Positions 1 through 8,818 are shown, counted from the stretch's first letter. The stretch is DNA of 41,114 nucleotides from an uncultured Eubacteriales bacterium (GCA_900315315.1 OMYT01000029.1:1-41114), one strand, 5' to 3'. The notes: generated by a model from the letters alone, not told the origin. Translations and numbers: made by a program.

Positions 1-92
1 TGTTTTCACCTTCTTTGCTACTGGTTCGAAAACCAATTATCTGCACTCGCTATTCAGGCTGTTGCCTGAAAATAGGGGTGCTTACGGAGCAC
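1..92 (-). other. Structured 5' leader of a gene lying off the left edge
   Basis: Starting from the promoter at 98-126, the minus-strand transcript would open with three hairpins in a row. One is GTGCT/AGCAC (78-92). The second is a ten-pair stem with a two-base bulge and an AACA loop (50-75). The third is TGGTT/AACCA closed by a UUCG loop (22-35). No start codon is convincing before the window ends. It could be the leader of the next gene, a riboswitch or the head of a small RNA; I do not recognise the family. Confidence 0.4.
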
Positions 93-97
93 ACTCT

Positions 98-126
98 ATT
101 ATACTCTTCCCGCCCGTCAAATTCAA
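98..126 (-). promoter_or_regulatory. Sigma-A promoter reading left out of the window
   Basis: On the minus strand TTGAAT (126-121) and TATAAT (103-98) are separated by exactly 17 bases. Transcription would start near 92-90 and run off the left edge. It is divergent from the cca promoter about 50 bases away. Confidence 0.7.
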
Positions 127-173
127 CTGATCGGGGAACAATAACGGGAGGAAGGGCACCGTGTGATTGCAAG

Positions 174-202
174 TTGCCCTGCGGTTCAAAACCATCTATA
201 AT
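174..202 (+). promoter_or_regulatory. Sigma-A promoter of the CCA-adding enzyme gene
   Basis: TTGCCC (174-179) and TATAAT (197-202) with a 17-base spacer. It lies 60 bases upstream of the cca start. Confidence 0.7.
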
Positions 203-261
203 AAACGGCAGGCAGAGAAAGCAGCGGACCGGCAGGTACAGGACGAAAGCGGTGAGAGGGA

Positions 262-1638
262 ATGACTGACAGGAATATCGAAATGGCCCGCAGGGTCGCG
301 GAAGCTGTCCGGCGGGAAGGCGGACGGACTTACTATGTGGGCGGCTGTGTACGGGATCAGTTTCTCGGAAGGGAAAACAAGGATATCGATCTCGAGGTCC
401 ACGGCATTTCCGTGTCATGCCTGGAAGCGATTCTGGACAGCCTGGGTGAACGCCTTTCCATGGGAGCCAGCTTCGGCATCATGAGCCTGAGACATTATGA
501 CCTGGACATCGCCATGCCCCGCTCGGAAACGGCTACCGGGCGCGGACATAAGGATTTTGCCGTGTCAGTGGATCCTTTCCTGGGAGAGGAAAAGGCGGCA
601 AGCCGGCGGGATTTCACCATGAACGCACTGATGCAGGACGTTCTGACAGGCGAGATCCTGGACTTTTTCGGCGGGCGGGAGGATATGGCCCGCCGGCGCA
701 TCCGGCATGTAAACGACCGGAGCTTTGCGGAAGATCCTCTCCGGGTATTCCGGGCCGCTCAGTTTGCGGCGCGGTTCGGCTTTGAGGTGGCCGGGGAGAC
801 GGCGGCGCTGTCCGCCTCGATGGACGTGACAGCCCTGCCCGGGGAGCGGATTCTGCCGGAACTGGAGAAGGCGCTGCTGAAAGCGGAAAAACCCTCCGTT
901 TTTTTCGAAGAACTGAGAAGAATGAAGCAGCTGTCGGTGTGGTTTCCCGAAGCGGAAGGCCTGATCGGGGTGCCGCAGCCGGCCCGGTATCATCCGGAAG
1001 GCGACGTGTGGATTCACACCATGCAGGTGACCGACGCGGCGGCCGGCATGCGGAAGGACGCGGCCGAACCGTTATGGTTTATGCTGTCCGCCCTCTGCCA
1101 TGACTACGGAAAGCAGATCAGCACCTTTGTCGGGGAAGATGCCGTTCACGCATACAACCATGAAAAGGACGGGCTTCCCCTTGTCCGGAGATTCCTGGGC
1201 CGGATGACGAAGGAAGTGAAGCTGACGGAGTATGTGCTGAACATGACGGAACTGCACATGGAACCGAACCGGAAGGTGCAGGACGCCTCCGGCGTCAAGT
1301 CCTTCATGAAGATGTTTGACCGCTCCGTCTGTCCGGGGGACCTGATTCTCCTTGCCAAGGCGGATCACCTGGGGAGAATCGGCGAAGGAACAGACCGGGA
1401 GACGGCGGCAGCAAAATATGAAAAAACCGAAAGCGTACTGCGGGAGATGCTCCGGGAATACGAGGACAGAATGAGCCGCCCCTATGTGATGGGGAGGGAT
1501 CTGATCGAAGCAGGCCTGACGCCGGGCCCGGTTTTCTCCGACGCGCTGGCCTATGCGCATAAACTGAGACTGGCCGGGGTTCCCAAGGAGGAACAGCTCA
1601 GGCAGACGCTGGGGATGATCCGGCAGGGGAACCAATAA
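262..1638 (+). CDS. cca: CCA-adding tRNA nucleotidyltransferase with HD domain
   Basis: This 458-residue protein is a class II tRNA nucleotidyltransferase, which adds or repairs the 3' CCA end of tRNAs. The N-terminal head carries the GGCVRD motif (27-32) and the metal-binding DID pair (41-43) of the polymerase beta fold. RRDFTMNAL follows, then an EDPLR match to the EDxxR nucleotide-selecting motif of CCA-adding enzymes. The C-terminal half has an HD phosphohydrolase-type domain (HTMQ near 250, CHDYGK near 275). A poly(A) polymerase is the main alternative, but the EDxxR motif and the monoderm context favour CCA addition. The ATG follows a purine-rich GAGAGGGA site and an own promoter at 174-202. 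A terminator closes the gene, so it is probably monocistronic. Confidence 0.9.
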   Translation: MTDRNIEMARRVAEAVRREGGRTYYVGGCVRDQFLGRENKDIDLEVHGISVSCLEAILDSLGERLSMGASFGIMSLRHYDLDIAMPRSETATGRGHKDFAVSVDPFLGEEKAASRRDFTMNALMQDVLTGEILDFFGGREDMARRRIRHVNDRSFAEDPLRVFRAAQFAARFGFEVAGETAALSASMDVTALPGERILPELEKALLKAEKPSVFFEELRRMKQLSVWFPEAEGLIGVPQPARYHPEGDVWIHTMQVTDAAAGMRKDAAEPLWFMLSALCHDYGKQISTFVGEDAVHAYNHEKDGLPLVRRFLGRMTKEVKLTEYVLNMTELHMEPNRKVQDASGVKSFMKMFDRSVCPGDLILLAKADHLGRIGEGTDRETAAAKYEKTESVLREMLREYEDRMSRPYVMGRDLIEAGLTPGPVFSDALAYAHKLRLAGVPKEEQLRQTLGMIRQGNQ

Positions 1639-1672
1639 AAAAACGCCGCGGGGAACGTCCCCACGGCATTTT
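1637..1672. terminator. Bidirectional terminator between cca and the DUF6465 gene
   Basis: A GC-rich stem (GCCGcGGGGA with TCCCCaCGGC, 1645-1667) is flanked by an A run on the left and ATTTT on the right, so it can end transcripts from both converging genes. Confidence 0.75.
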
Positions 1673-1683
1673 ATACGCAGCAC

Positions 1684-2121
1684 TTACCAGATTTCGATAC
1701 TGCCCGTTTCGCCGTTCTTGCCGACCCAGTAGATCGCGTTCTCTTCGATCTTGACATAGGCGCTGACAGCTTCCTTCGGCAGCATTTTGATGATCGCTTC
1801 GGGTGTGATGACACCGCCCAGCAGGCTCTCGAACACGAGATTCACCTTGCCGGCAGCAGCCTTGGCAGCGGGCTTTTTCACGGCGGGCTTGGCAGCAGGC
1901 TTCTTCTCGGCCTTCGGGGCGGGAGCAGCCTTCGCGGCGGGCTTTTTCGCAGCGGGCTTCTTCGCTTCAGCCTTCGCCTTGGTCTCAGCAGCCTTTGCCT
2001 TCGTCTTCGCGGCGGCGGTGCTGACGGCTTTCTTCGCTTCGGTCTTCTTTGCAGCGGCCGTGGCGGAGACCTTCTTCGCGGTGTCCTTTACTTCTTCGGT
2101 GACTTTCTTTTTCGTTGCCAT
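1684..2121 (-). CDS. Lysine/alanine-rich histone-like protein, DUF6465 family (copy 1)
   Basis: The 145-residue protein has two parts. Residues 1 to about 92 are almost only Lys, Ala, Pro, Glu and Thr, with repeated KKPAAK-like units resembling the C-terminal tail of histone H1 or AlgP. The last 50 residues form a small conserved domain (VNLVFESLLGG, KLP/MLPKEAVSAYVKIEEN, YWVGKNGE, ending EIW) that I recognise as DUF6465. The basic tail suggests nucleic acid binding and a nucleoid role; that is inference. A paralogue with the same ends lies at 9385-9885 and has an almost identical promoter. The start has a purine-rich site (AGAAGGAAAAAG), and the gene is monocistronic between its promoter and the shared terminator. 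Confidence 0.8.
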   Translation of the reverse strand: MATKKKVTEEVKDTAKKVSATAAAKKTEAKKAVSTAAAKTKAKAAETKAKAEAKKPAAKKPAAKAAPAPKAEKKPAAKPAVKKPAAKAAAGKVNLVFESLLGGVITPEAIIKMLPKEAVSAYVKIEENAIYWVGKNGETGSIEIW

Positions 2122-2187
2122 GGCTTTTTCCTTCTTTCTTGCTTCGCATTGGGTTCCTCTGGCCCGCCGGGGGCCCGAACCGCAAGG

Positions 2188-2216
2188 ATTATAGCACGGT
2201 TAAGGCGCTGTGGCAA
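2188..2216 (-). promoter_or_regulatory. Promoter of DUF6465 copy 1
   Basis: TTGCCA (2216-2211), 17-base spacer, TATAAT (2193-2188) on the minus strand. Most of this 29-base block is repeated at the promoter of copy 2 (9948-9976), including ACCGTGC just before the -10. Confidence 0.8.
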
Positions 2217-2236
2217 CAGGAAAGCCCCGGTATTGT

Positions 2237-3196
2237 TTATTTCTCCGCTTCATTTGCTGCAGGGAACGGCCTGAAAGCCTGTTGATCCGCCATTTCGCTG
2301 ATGACCGCACCGATGCAGCTTTCGATGTCGTTTGCTCTCCGCAGCAGTCTTTTCCGCCTGATCTCATCACCGACGGGAAACTCCATCAGCTTTTTGATTC
2401 TCCCGAGCGCAACCGTCGCGTCAAACCGGTTTTTCCAGCCTTCGTAAAGAGCTGAATACCAGGCAGTCAACTCATCCCGGCCTGCCGCGGGCCCGCCCTG
2501 GAGTCTGCGGGCCAGCGACGGGTCAGCCAATAAACCGCGGCCGATCATGATGCCTTCCGTCCCGGGACAGCGCCGGACGATTTCCTCCACATCCTCCGGC
2601 GTCCGGAGATCACCGTTATAAACCGGGTGCGGCAGGCCCCTCTGCACAGCCAGTTCGAAAGCCTCCGGATGAACCGTTCCGGTATACTGTTCCCGCATGG
2701 TCCGGACATGGATTGTCACATGTGCGAAGGGATAACCGGCAAGGACCGACAGAATCACCGGCCACTCTTCCGCGCTGTCATACCCGATTCGCGTTTTGAC
2801 AGAAAGCGAAACGGGAAGCGTGTTCGAAAACAGGCGGTCGAAAAAAGTCCGAAGATCTCCGGGATCACGAAGCATACCGCTTCCCCGTCCCCGCTTCGTC
2901 ACGGTCGGAGACGGGCACCCGATATTCAGGTCGGCGCATGAGTATCCGCATTCGCTGACATAGTATAACCAGGCGGATAACTGATCGGGATCTTTCGTGA
3001 GCGCCTGCGGCAGGATCTTCAGGCCTTCATTTTCTTCCGGGGAAATATCTCTTTCCTCACGGGTCAGCAGGGACATGGACTGGGTCAGTTTATGAAAAGG
3101 CAGGCAGTAGATATCGACCCCTCCGAAGATCCGGTTGTGGGTTTGCCGCAGTATTCCGTCTGTAATGCCCTCCATGGGGGCAAAATAAATCGTCAA
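2237..3196 (-). CDS. dus: tRNA-dihydrouridine synthase
   Basis: The 319-residue protein is an FMN-dependent Dus enzyme, which reduces uridines in the tRNA D-loop. The N-terminus APMEGITD is the family's FMN-binding start. NIGCPSPTVTKRGRGSGML contains the catalytic cysteine motif, SVKTRIGY and VTIHVRT follow the TIM-barrel pattern, and GIMIGRGLLADPSL is the phosphate-binding end. Length is normal. The start is TTG at 3196, chosen because GGAGG lies seven bases upstream; the next ATG is inside the FMN motif. The subfamily (DusA, B or C type) cannot be settled by eye, though it is closer to the short DusC-like group. Its promoter at 3229-3258 is divergent from that of the zinc-ribbon gene. Confidence 0.88.
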   Translation of the reverse strand: MTIYFAPMEGITDGILRQTHNRIFGGVDIYCLPFHKLTQSMSLLTREERDISPEENEGLKILPQALTKDPDQLSAWLYYVSECGYSCADLNIGCPSPTVTKRGRGSGMLRDPGDLRTFFDRLFSNTLPVSLSVKTRIGYDSAEEWPVILSVLAGYPFAHVTIHVRTMREQYTGTVHPEAFELAVQRGLPHPVYNGDLRTPEDVEEIVRRCPGTEGIMIGRGLLADPSLARRLQGGPAAGRDELTAWYSALYEGWKNRFDATVALGRIKKLMEFPVGDEIRRKRLLRRANDIESCIGAVISEMADQQAFRPFPAANEAEK

Positions 3197-3228
3197 TCGG
3201 GTTCCTCCGTTTTTTTGCTCTGCTGCTT

Positions 3229-3258
3229 ATTATGCCACAGAACCTGTTCTCCGGGCAA
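3229..3258 (-). promoter_or_regulatory. Likely promoter of dus
   Basis: TTGCCC (3258-3253), 18-base spacer, CATAAT (3234-3229) preceded by TGG, an extended -10. Spacing is slightly long, so the call is moderate. Confidence 0.5.
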
Positions 3259-3357
3259 CTATTCGGGCCATCTCCGGAGGGCTGTCCCGGAAAAAGACAG
3301 GTGCCGGGGGATTGTTCGTAAATATGGATCCGGATGCCCCCCGATCCGTTTTGGATA

Positions 3358-3386
3358 TTGAGGAAAAACTTCTGAAATGATATAAT
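3358..3386 (+). promoter_or_regulatory. Promoter of the zinc-ribbon/transglutaminase pair
   Basis: TTGAGG (3358-3363), 17-base spacer, TATAAT (3381-3386). It leaves an untranslated leader of about 80 bases before the gene at 3472. Confidence 0.7.
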
Positions 3387-3471
3387 CTTACAAACGCTGA
3401 TTCGATTCTCATACTGCCGATACACACCGTCAACACACGCACTGCCCAAACCACCTGACAGGGAGACAGAT

Positions 3472-3789
3472 ATGACCAGAGAAGAAATCATTGACAGCCT
3501 GCTTTACCAGCTGGAAGAAACGGATGCCCTGAACCGGGACTATGTCCCGATTTCCAAGCAGGCCGCTGTTGAGATCATCCGGATGTTATCCGGATCCAAA
3601 GAAATCAGCCACAGCACACAGGACGAAAAAGGCCGGACGCTGTTCTACTGCCCGGACTGCGGGAAGAGCTTCCGGGCAGATGCCCGGGAAGACAAAGAGT
3701 GCTTTGAACGCTACCACTATCATACCTGGTATGCCGACTGCCCGAACTGCAAAAAAGAGGTATCCCAGAACGACCGGTACTGGAGATAA
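3472..3789 (+). CDS. Small zinc-ribbon protein of unknown function
   Basis: The 105-residue protein is not one I recognise. Residues 1-50 are an acidic helical region. The C-terminal half holds two CxxC knuckles, CPDC (near 62-65) and CPNC (near 92-95), separated by a His/Tyr-rich stretch (ERYHYHTWYADC). That is the arrangement of a single zinc ribbon. There is no signal peptide, so it should be cytoplasmic. AGGGAG seven bases before the ATG supports the start. Only three bases separate its stop from the next gene, so the two probably share the promoter at 3358-3386. A nucleic-acid or protein-binding role is possible but unproven. Confidence 0.7.
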   Translation: MTREEIIDSLLYQLEETDALNRDYVPISKQAAVEIIRMLSGSKEISHSTQDEKGRTLFYCPDCGKSFRADAREDKECFERYHYHTWYADCPNCKKEVSQNDRYWR

Positions 3790-3792
3790 AAG

Positions 3793-5604
3793 ATGATCCG
3801 CCGCATGGGGACTGAAGGAGAACGGACCGTGTTCACGCTGCCGGGGAAGGCCGCAGCGGTGCTGACTGCCCTGCTGATCTGTTTCTGCGGAACAGGATAC
3901 GCGGATTCGGGGAGAGCTGCCTCTCTGCAGGACTTTGCCGCGGCAGTGGAAACACATACGATGCAGCTGGATGATGACTTTACCATTTCCTGCGACGCTT
4001 CCGTCATCCGGCAGCTGAAGCAGCCGTCTCCCATCGGGGAGGACGGCACCCTTTTATCCGAGCTTCTGGGGATGGCAGGCTCTACGGGGCGTTACCAGTA
4101 TTCCTGGAAAAAAGGCGGAGTCCGGATCTCAGATCTTTCGTATTATCCGGGATGGCGTATCCTGAGGCTTTGGCAGAACGGCCGGACAGAGGAACTGTCA
4201 GACCGGGAGAGACAGACGCTGGAGGCTGCGCAGGCAATTGCTGCGGGCGCTTCCGGAACGGATCTTGAGAAAGAAAGATATATCTATGACGCGTTATGCG
4301 ACCGGATCACGTATCATGCCGGGGGAGAAACGGAAAACTTCAGTGAAAACGACTGCGCGGTCGGCGCTTTGCTGAACGGTTCGGCCGACTGCGACGGATA
4401 TGCGGACGCGATGGTTTTGTGCTGCGCTCTGGCGGGAATTCCGTGCCGGTATATGCATGGGGATTCGCGGAAACCGGGGCTTCCGGATGAGCCCGAGGGA
4501 AGCCACATGTGGAATCTTGTCTGCGTGGACGGTACCTGGCTGATGTGCGACGCCACCTGGGGAGATCAGGAAACCGTCAGTTATCTGTATTTCAATATCG
4601 GCAGACAGGATGCTGAAGAATCATATGAATGGTGCCCTGAAACCCTGCTGACCGATGTGGCGGAATCGGCTGATTTCGACCGTCATATGATGGCGGATCA
4701 GCGACCGGTGACGGTGCTCACGCAGGAGGATGTTTATCAGGCCGCGCGGTCGGCCACCTCCGCCCGGCAGGAGCGTCTGACTTTATTCTGCCCCGGGCAG
4801 CGCCTGTGGGAAACGGACTGGGACACATTCCGCACAATGGTTTCCCATGGCGGAATGGACCAGATCTCATATAACAGGACCGGACGCCTGTTCGAGATGA
4901 TCAACCAATCCATCCCGGAGACGTTCGGTTTCTGCGATACCGAAGCGGATATCCTTTCCATGATTGATGGGTGTGCGGACCGGAACGTCAGCAAATTCAC
5001 GCTTTATCTGTCCCCGGCCGTTTCCGGAACCATGCTGGCGGACGACTGCAGGCAGCTCCGCAATACTTTTTCCTTCTCCAGACTGGAAAATCCGGGAATG
5101 GCCATCCAGTATTCCGAACAAAGCGGGTCTGTCACCCTATCCGGCGCCGCCTATATTGACCCGCTGCCCGTATGTTCTTCCCGGGAGGAGATTCTTTCTT
5201 TCCTGAACAGCGCATTGCCCGGGCGTCCGGATGAGCTGGAATTCATCCCGGGAGACGGGTATACTCCGGACGAGCTCGCGGAAACAATAAGCGAGGCCGT
5301 TTATTCCCACGGCGCTTCCTCCTTCCGGTCCGGGACCATCGGCTCCCGGGTGAAAATCAGCGATATCACCTATTATGACAACTTCTGTCTTGCTTCCTCG
5401 GAGAAGGAAGTTGCCGATTATCTGCAAAAGGCGCGGAAGTCCGGAATGAAAGAGATACGGATTTACTGCACGCCCGCGCTCTATGCCTCTTTATATGACA
5501 ACCAGTCTTCCCGCTTTTTCACGCTGCTGCAAAATGCGGGGTTCTCCGTCCAGTCGATCAGTTACAACGATCATTACGGTCTGCTTCTGGCCGAAGATTT
5601 GTAA
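3793..5604 (+). CDS. Secreted transglutaminase-like protein with repeated C-terminal domains
   Basis: This 603-residue protein has an N-terminal hydrophobic segment (about 16-37, AAAVLTALLICFCGTGYA), suggesting export. Residues about 140-260 match a transglutaminase-like core: Cys200 in ADCDGYADA, His238 in SHMWNLV and Asp253 in CDATWG form the expected Cys-His-Asp triad. Such domains act as peptidases or amidases on cell-surface substrates. The flanks seem to carry several copies of one alpha/beta module, ending in related strands (VRISDLSYYPGWRIL near 110, VKISDITYYDNFCLA near 520). The start has GGAG about eight bases upstream and sits just after the zinc-ribbon gene. The substrate is unknown. 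Confidence 0.75.
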   Translation: MIRRMGTEGERTVFTLPGKAAAVLTALLICFCGTGYADSGRAASLQDFAAAVETHTMQLDDDFTISCDASVIRQLKQPSPIGEDGTLLSELLGMAGSTGRYQYSWKKGGVRISDLSYYPGWRILRLWQNGRTEELSDRERQTLEAAQAIAAGASGTDLEKERYIYDALCDRITYHAGGETENFSENDCAVGALLNGSADCDGYADAMVLCCALAGIPCRYMHGDSRKPGLPDEPEGSHMWNLVCVDGTWLMCDATWGDQETVSYLYFNIGRQDAEESYEWCPETLLTDVAESADFDRHMMADQRPVTVLTQEDVYQAARSATSARQERLTLFCPGQRLWETDWDTFRTMVSHGGMDQISYNRTGRLFEMINQSIPETFGFCDTEADILSMIDGCADRNVSKFTLYLSPAVSGTMLADDCRQLRNTFSFSRLENPGMAIQYSEQSGSVTLSGAAYIDPLPVCSSREEILSFLNSALPGRPDELEFIPGDGYTPDELAETISEAVYSHGASSFRSGTIGSRVKISDITYYDNFCLASSEKEVADYLQKARKSGMKEIRIYCTPALYASLYDNQSSRFFTLLQNAGFSVQSISYNDHYGLLLAEDL

Positions 5605-5749
5605 AGAGGTGTGACATTCTGGAACACCCCCTGTTATGTTTTGCTTTTGTGTGTTACACTGCTGCACGCGTTTCCAAAACGGATGTAACACCGCTCGGTA
5701 CCGAAACGTCGGAAATCAGGAAACACAACAAAGAGAGGAGAACCACTCA
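5605..5749. other. Intergenic gap before the secreted repeat protein
   Basis: A weak GTGACA/TTATGT pair with 17-base spacing lies at about 5612-5640 and could be the promoter for the gene at 5750. No strong terminator is visible after 5604. Confidence 0.25.
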
Positions 5750-7693
5750 ATGAAGAAACTGATTGCTCTGATCGTAGCTCTGTGCATGCTGGCGGGCATG
5801 CTCCCCGTGATGGCCGAAACGGCTGCCGAGGCACCCGCTGAAACCGAAAAAGTCGATATGAACCGACTGATCGACCAGCTCCTGAACGATGTCATCAATG
5901 CCACCGTGCGGGTTGACGTGGAAGAAGCCAAAAAGGCCGGCGCAACGCCGGAATCTTCCAAAGGAAACGTCTTCACCGTTCTGAATAAGGTGCTTAGCGA
6001 TATTGCCGAAGCCAAGGCGAAGCAGGGAAAGGAAAATGAAGACCTGCAAAAACTGCTCATCCTTGATCCCGACGCGGATGAAAAGGAAATCGAAGCGCTG
6101 TCCGCCCTGGTGCTCCTTGGACTCATCGCCGAAGCGGATGAAAAAGCGGCCAAAGAAGGAGAAACCGATCCCGCGGTCTCGATTGCGAACGCCAACAACA
6201 TTCTGAAGGCGGTTTATGAAGGCTGCAAGGCAAACGAGACCCTGGCCGCCGCCGTCAAGGCCACCGATTCCAAACTGTTTGAAATGCTTGAGGAAAACAA
6301 CAAGCGCATCAAGGAATATGTGGAAAAGAACGGCGCCCTGACTGTGGTGATGATCGAAATTGATGAGAAGTCCTATGCGGAATTCGAAGCCGAGATCAAA
6401 AAAGTGGAAGACTACCTGAAGGGAACCGAGGGCCTGAAACAGGGCGCCCTGGATCTGCTCTCCCTGCTCCATGCGGTGATGGACGATATTCATGGAGCCA
6501 TTGACGGCCATTCCCGTGATGACGCTGTGGCAGTAAGCGGTTTTTCCCTGGTCGGCGAAATGCTCAACGATCTCGGAGAGGCGATCAGTAAAATCGACCT
6601 GGACGAAATCAAGGAGAAGACCGGAGGAAACTTCGATACGGCCGGCAGTGTGTACGCCGTGTTTGAGAAGGTCGTGAAGAATATCCTTGCCGATGAAGCC
6701 GCCGAAAAGAAAGAATCGGAAGAAACGTTAAACAAGATTCTCGAGATGATCGGCAAGGTGAATGAGAAAGACGTAACGGAAGAGGAAGCCGAAGCCCTGT
6801 TTGCGCTGTTGTTTGTCGGGGCCGCGCTCTCCGATGAGGAAATCGAGGCAGCGGCACAGGCGGCTGATCCTGCAGCGGATTTCCGCAGAGCCAGTTCCAT
6901 CATGAAAGCCGCCTATGACACCATGCTGGAGAACAATACGCTGACCGCCGCGGTGGAAGCCACCGGTTCCCGCCTGCCGGAGATGCTGAAGAATTCCAAC
7001 GAAAGGCTGCAGAAGTACCTGGAAGAAAACGGAACCCTGCATGAGGTGGATGACTCAGACGAAGCGCCCTTCGTCGCTTTCGAGGCTGAATTCGCCAAGC
7101 TGCATGACTACATCGCAGGCCTGGAAGGGGAACACCACGAAAGGGCGCTTGGTCTGCTGGACCTGCTCCATGAGTATGTGGACGACATTCACAAAGCTAT
7201 CGACGGGCACTCTCATGAAGACACCGCGAAGAAATCGGCTTCCTTCGCGGCCGGTGCGGCCTTTGGCATGAAAATGGATGATGTGATTGCCGCCATCGGC
7301 AGGAGCGATTATGAGATCGACAAGGAGCATACTCATGGACCGGTGACCTTTACGGAACTGGAGTATGATCATGTCTCGACGGACGGCCAGCGCGCCGATG
7401 AGCACTATCTGTTTGCCGGAGACGAGCTGGTTGCGATCCGCATTTGCTTCGATAAAGGAACCGTGACTTTTGATCAGGTTGTGGCGGATCTGGCCAAAAT
7501 GTACGGAGAAGCTGCGGAACCGGATCTGGCGGTTCTGGCCAACGGAATCTATGCTGTCGACGACGACGGCAGGCTGGAAGGCAAAGCTGCGGCCATCATT
7601 GCAGATAACATGATGGTTGTCATCGAAGAAGACGAGGATGAAGTTGAAGTCACCTATGTCGATCTGACTGCGGCGTTTATCTCTGCCGCTTAA
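5750..7693 (+). CDS. Secreted acidic protein with two large internal repeats
   Basis: I do not recognise this 647-residue protein. It begins with a clear signal peptide (MKKLIALIVALCMLAG, cleavage near VMAE). Two helical repeats of about 230 residues follow, each ending in almost the same block (DLLSLLHAVMDDIHGAIDGHS and DLLDLLHEYVDDIHKAIDGHS). Each repeat also contains a FEAEIKKVEDYL / FEAEFAKLHDYI segment. The last 120 residues form a beta-rich domain (GMKMDDVIAAIG then alternating strands) that resembles SmpA/BamE-type folds; that is inference. The protein is strongly acidic. The ATG at 5750 is chosen over upstream in-frame codons because AGAGAGGAG lies eight bases before it and the signal peptide starts there. 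Confidence 0.75.
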   Translation: MKKLIALIVALCMLAGMLPVMAETAAEAPAETEKVDMNRLIDQLLNDVINATVRVDVEEAKKAGATPESSKGNVFTVLNKVLSDIAEAKAKQGKENEDLQKLLILDPDADEKEIEALSALVLLGLIAEADEKAAKEGETDPAVSIANANNILKAVYEGCKANETLAAAVKATDSKLFEMLEENNKRIKEYVEKNGALTVVMIEIDEKSYAEFEAEIKKVEDYLKGTEGLKQGALDLLSLLHAVMDDIHGAIDGHSRDDAVAVSGFSLVGEMLNDLGEAISKIDLDEIKEKTGGNFDTAGSVYAVFEKVVKNILADEAAEKKESEETLNKILEMIGKVNEKDVTEEEAEALFALLFVGAALSDEEIEAAAQAADPAADFRRASSIMKAAYDTMLENNTLTAAVEATGSRLPEMLKNSNERLQKYLEENGTLHEVDDSDEAPFVAFEAEFAKLHDYIAGLEGEHHERALGLLDLLHEYVDDIHKAIDGHSHEDTAKKSASFAAGAAFGMKMDDVIAAIGRSDYEIDKEHTHGPVTFTELEYDHVSTDGQRADEHYLFAGDELVAIRICFDKGTVTFDQVVADLAKMYGEAAEPDLAVLANGIYAVDDDGRLEGKAAAIIADNMMVVIEEDEDEVEVTYVDLTAAFISAA

Positions 7694-7765
7694 CATTTCC
7701 GGAATAGCTGTTGCAGCAAAACGGCCGGCCCAGGCAGGCCCGGCCGGAATCATCCGGATTTCCAT

Positions 7766-7795
7766 GCGTCCTTTCTGCGGAAGGGACGCTTATTC
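7766..7795 (+). terminator. Possible terminator after the repeat protein
   Basis: A nine-pair stem GCGTCCTTT / AAGGGACGC with a six-base loop (7766-7789) is followed by a short TTATT tract. The U tract is weak. Confidence 0.45.
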
Positions 7796-7837
7796 AATAA
7801 TGTATACTTGCAGGATGTAAAAGAGGACGGTGTTTAT

Positions 7838-8806
7838 ATGTATCGGAAACCAATCATCGGAACGGCGACGGATTATTCCAAAAAGAGGAACTGGCTCTCC
7901 CTGCCGAAAACCGCGGACAAACCGGTGGATCTTCTTTTCCTCTATCCCTCAAGCTGCGAGGATCCTCTGGCGGACACCATCTCCCCGGTCAACAATGTCA
8001 TCATGCGGGTTACGGCCAGAAAGAATTTCAAACAGGAGGCCAGCGCCTTTGAACCGGTCGCCAATATTTTTACTCCCTACTGGCGCCAGGTGAACGCGAC
8101 GAAGCTTTCCAAAATGACCTTTGAGGAAGTGGATGAAGCTGAATGGGCCGAACCGCGGACGGATGTTTACGCTGCCCTGGATTATTATTTCGAAAACCTG
8201 AACCAGGGACGGCCGTATTTTCTGGCCGGGCATTCCCAGGGATCCCGACTGAGCTACATTACCCTGTCGGACTATATGAAGGAGCATCCGGATTACTACG
8301 CGAACATGATTGCTGCTTACTGCATCGGGGACTCCCTGACCCGGCAGTACCTGGAAGAGAATCCCCATGTGAAGGCAGCACAGGCAGCAGACGATCTGGG
8401 CGTCGTCGTTTCCTGGAATACCGAAAGCCCGGCGAATAAAGGAAAGCCTTCTCTGGTGGTTTCCCCGGGGGCGGTCTCCATCAATCCACTTAACTGGCGC
8501 ACGGATGAAACCCCGGCGGGACCGGAGATGAATCTGGGATCCTACGTGCCGCATCTGCTGAATGCCGGCATGGACGAACTCCCGATCAGGGCCGATGCCG
8601 TGATCGACATGGAAAGAGGGACCGTCATGGTGACGGACCCCGCTTTCGAAAAGTATACGATTACCGCGCTGACAGGCATGGAAGACCTGGAATCCGTCTT
8701 CGGCCCGGCCAGCTATCACGGGTGTGATTATTCGTTCTTCTACCTGAACATCCGTGAAAACGCCCGGCTCCGGGCCGAGACCTGGCTGAAGCGGATAAAT
8801 GGCTGA
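7838..8806 (+). CDS. DUF3089 alpha/beta-hydrolase-like protein
   Basis: The 322-residue protein belongs to the DUF3089 group, alpha/beta hydrolase-like proteins related to lysophospholipases. LLFLYPSSC near the N-terminus and the nucleophile elbow GHSQGS, with Ser133, are visible. The pattern VVVSWNTESP then SINPLNW is typical of the family. No signal peptide is seen, so it is probably cytoplasmic. Substrate is unknown. I chose the ATG at 7838 because AGAGGA lies nine bases upstream; an upstream ATG at 7808 has no spaced ribosome site. The gene converges on the DMT transporter with only 12 bases between. Confidence 0.8.
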   Translation: MYRKPIIGTATDYSKKRNWLSLPKTADKPVDLLFLYPSSCEDPLADTISPVNNVIMRVTARKNFKQEASAFEPVANIFTPYWRQVNATKLSKMTFEEVDEAEWAEPRTDVYAALDYYFENLNQGRPYFLAGHSQGSRLSYITLSDYMKEHPDYYANMIAAYCIGDSLTRQYLEENPHVKAAQAADDLGVVVSWNTESPANKGKPSLVVSPGAVSINPLNWRTDETPAGPEMNLGSYVPHLLNAGMDELPIRADAVIDMERGTVMVTDPAFEKYTITALTGMEDLESVFGPASYHGCDYSFFYLNIRENARLRAETWLKRING

Positions 8807-8818
8807 CTGCACTCCGCT

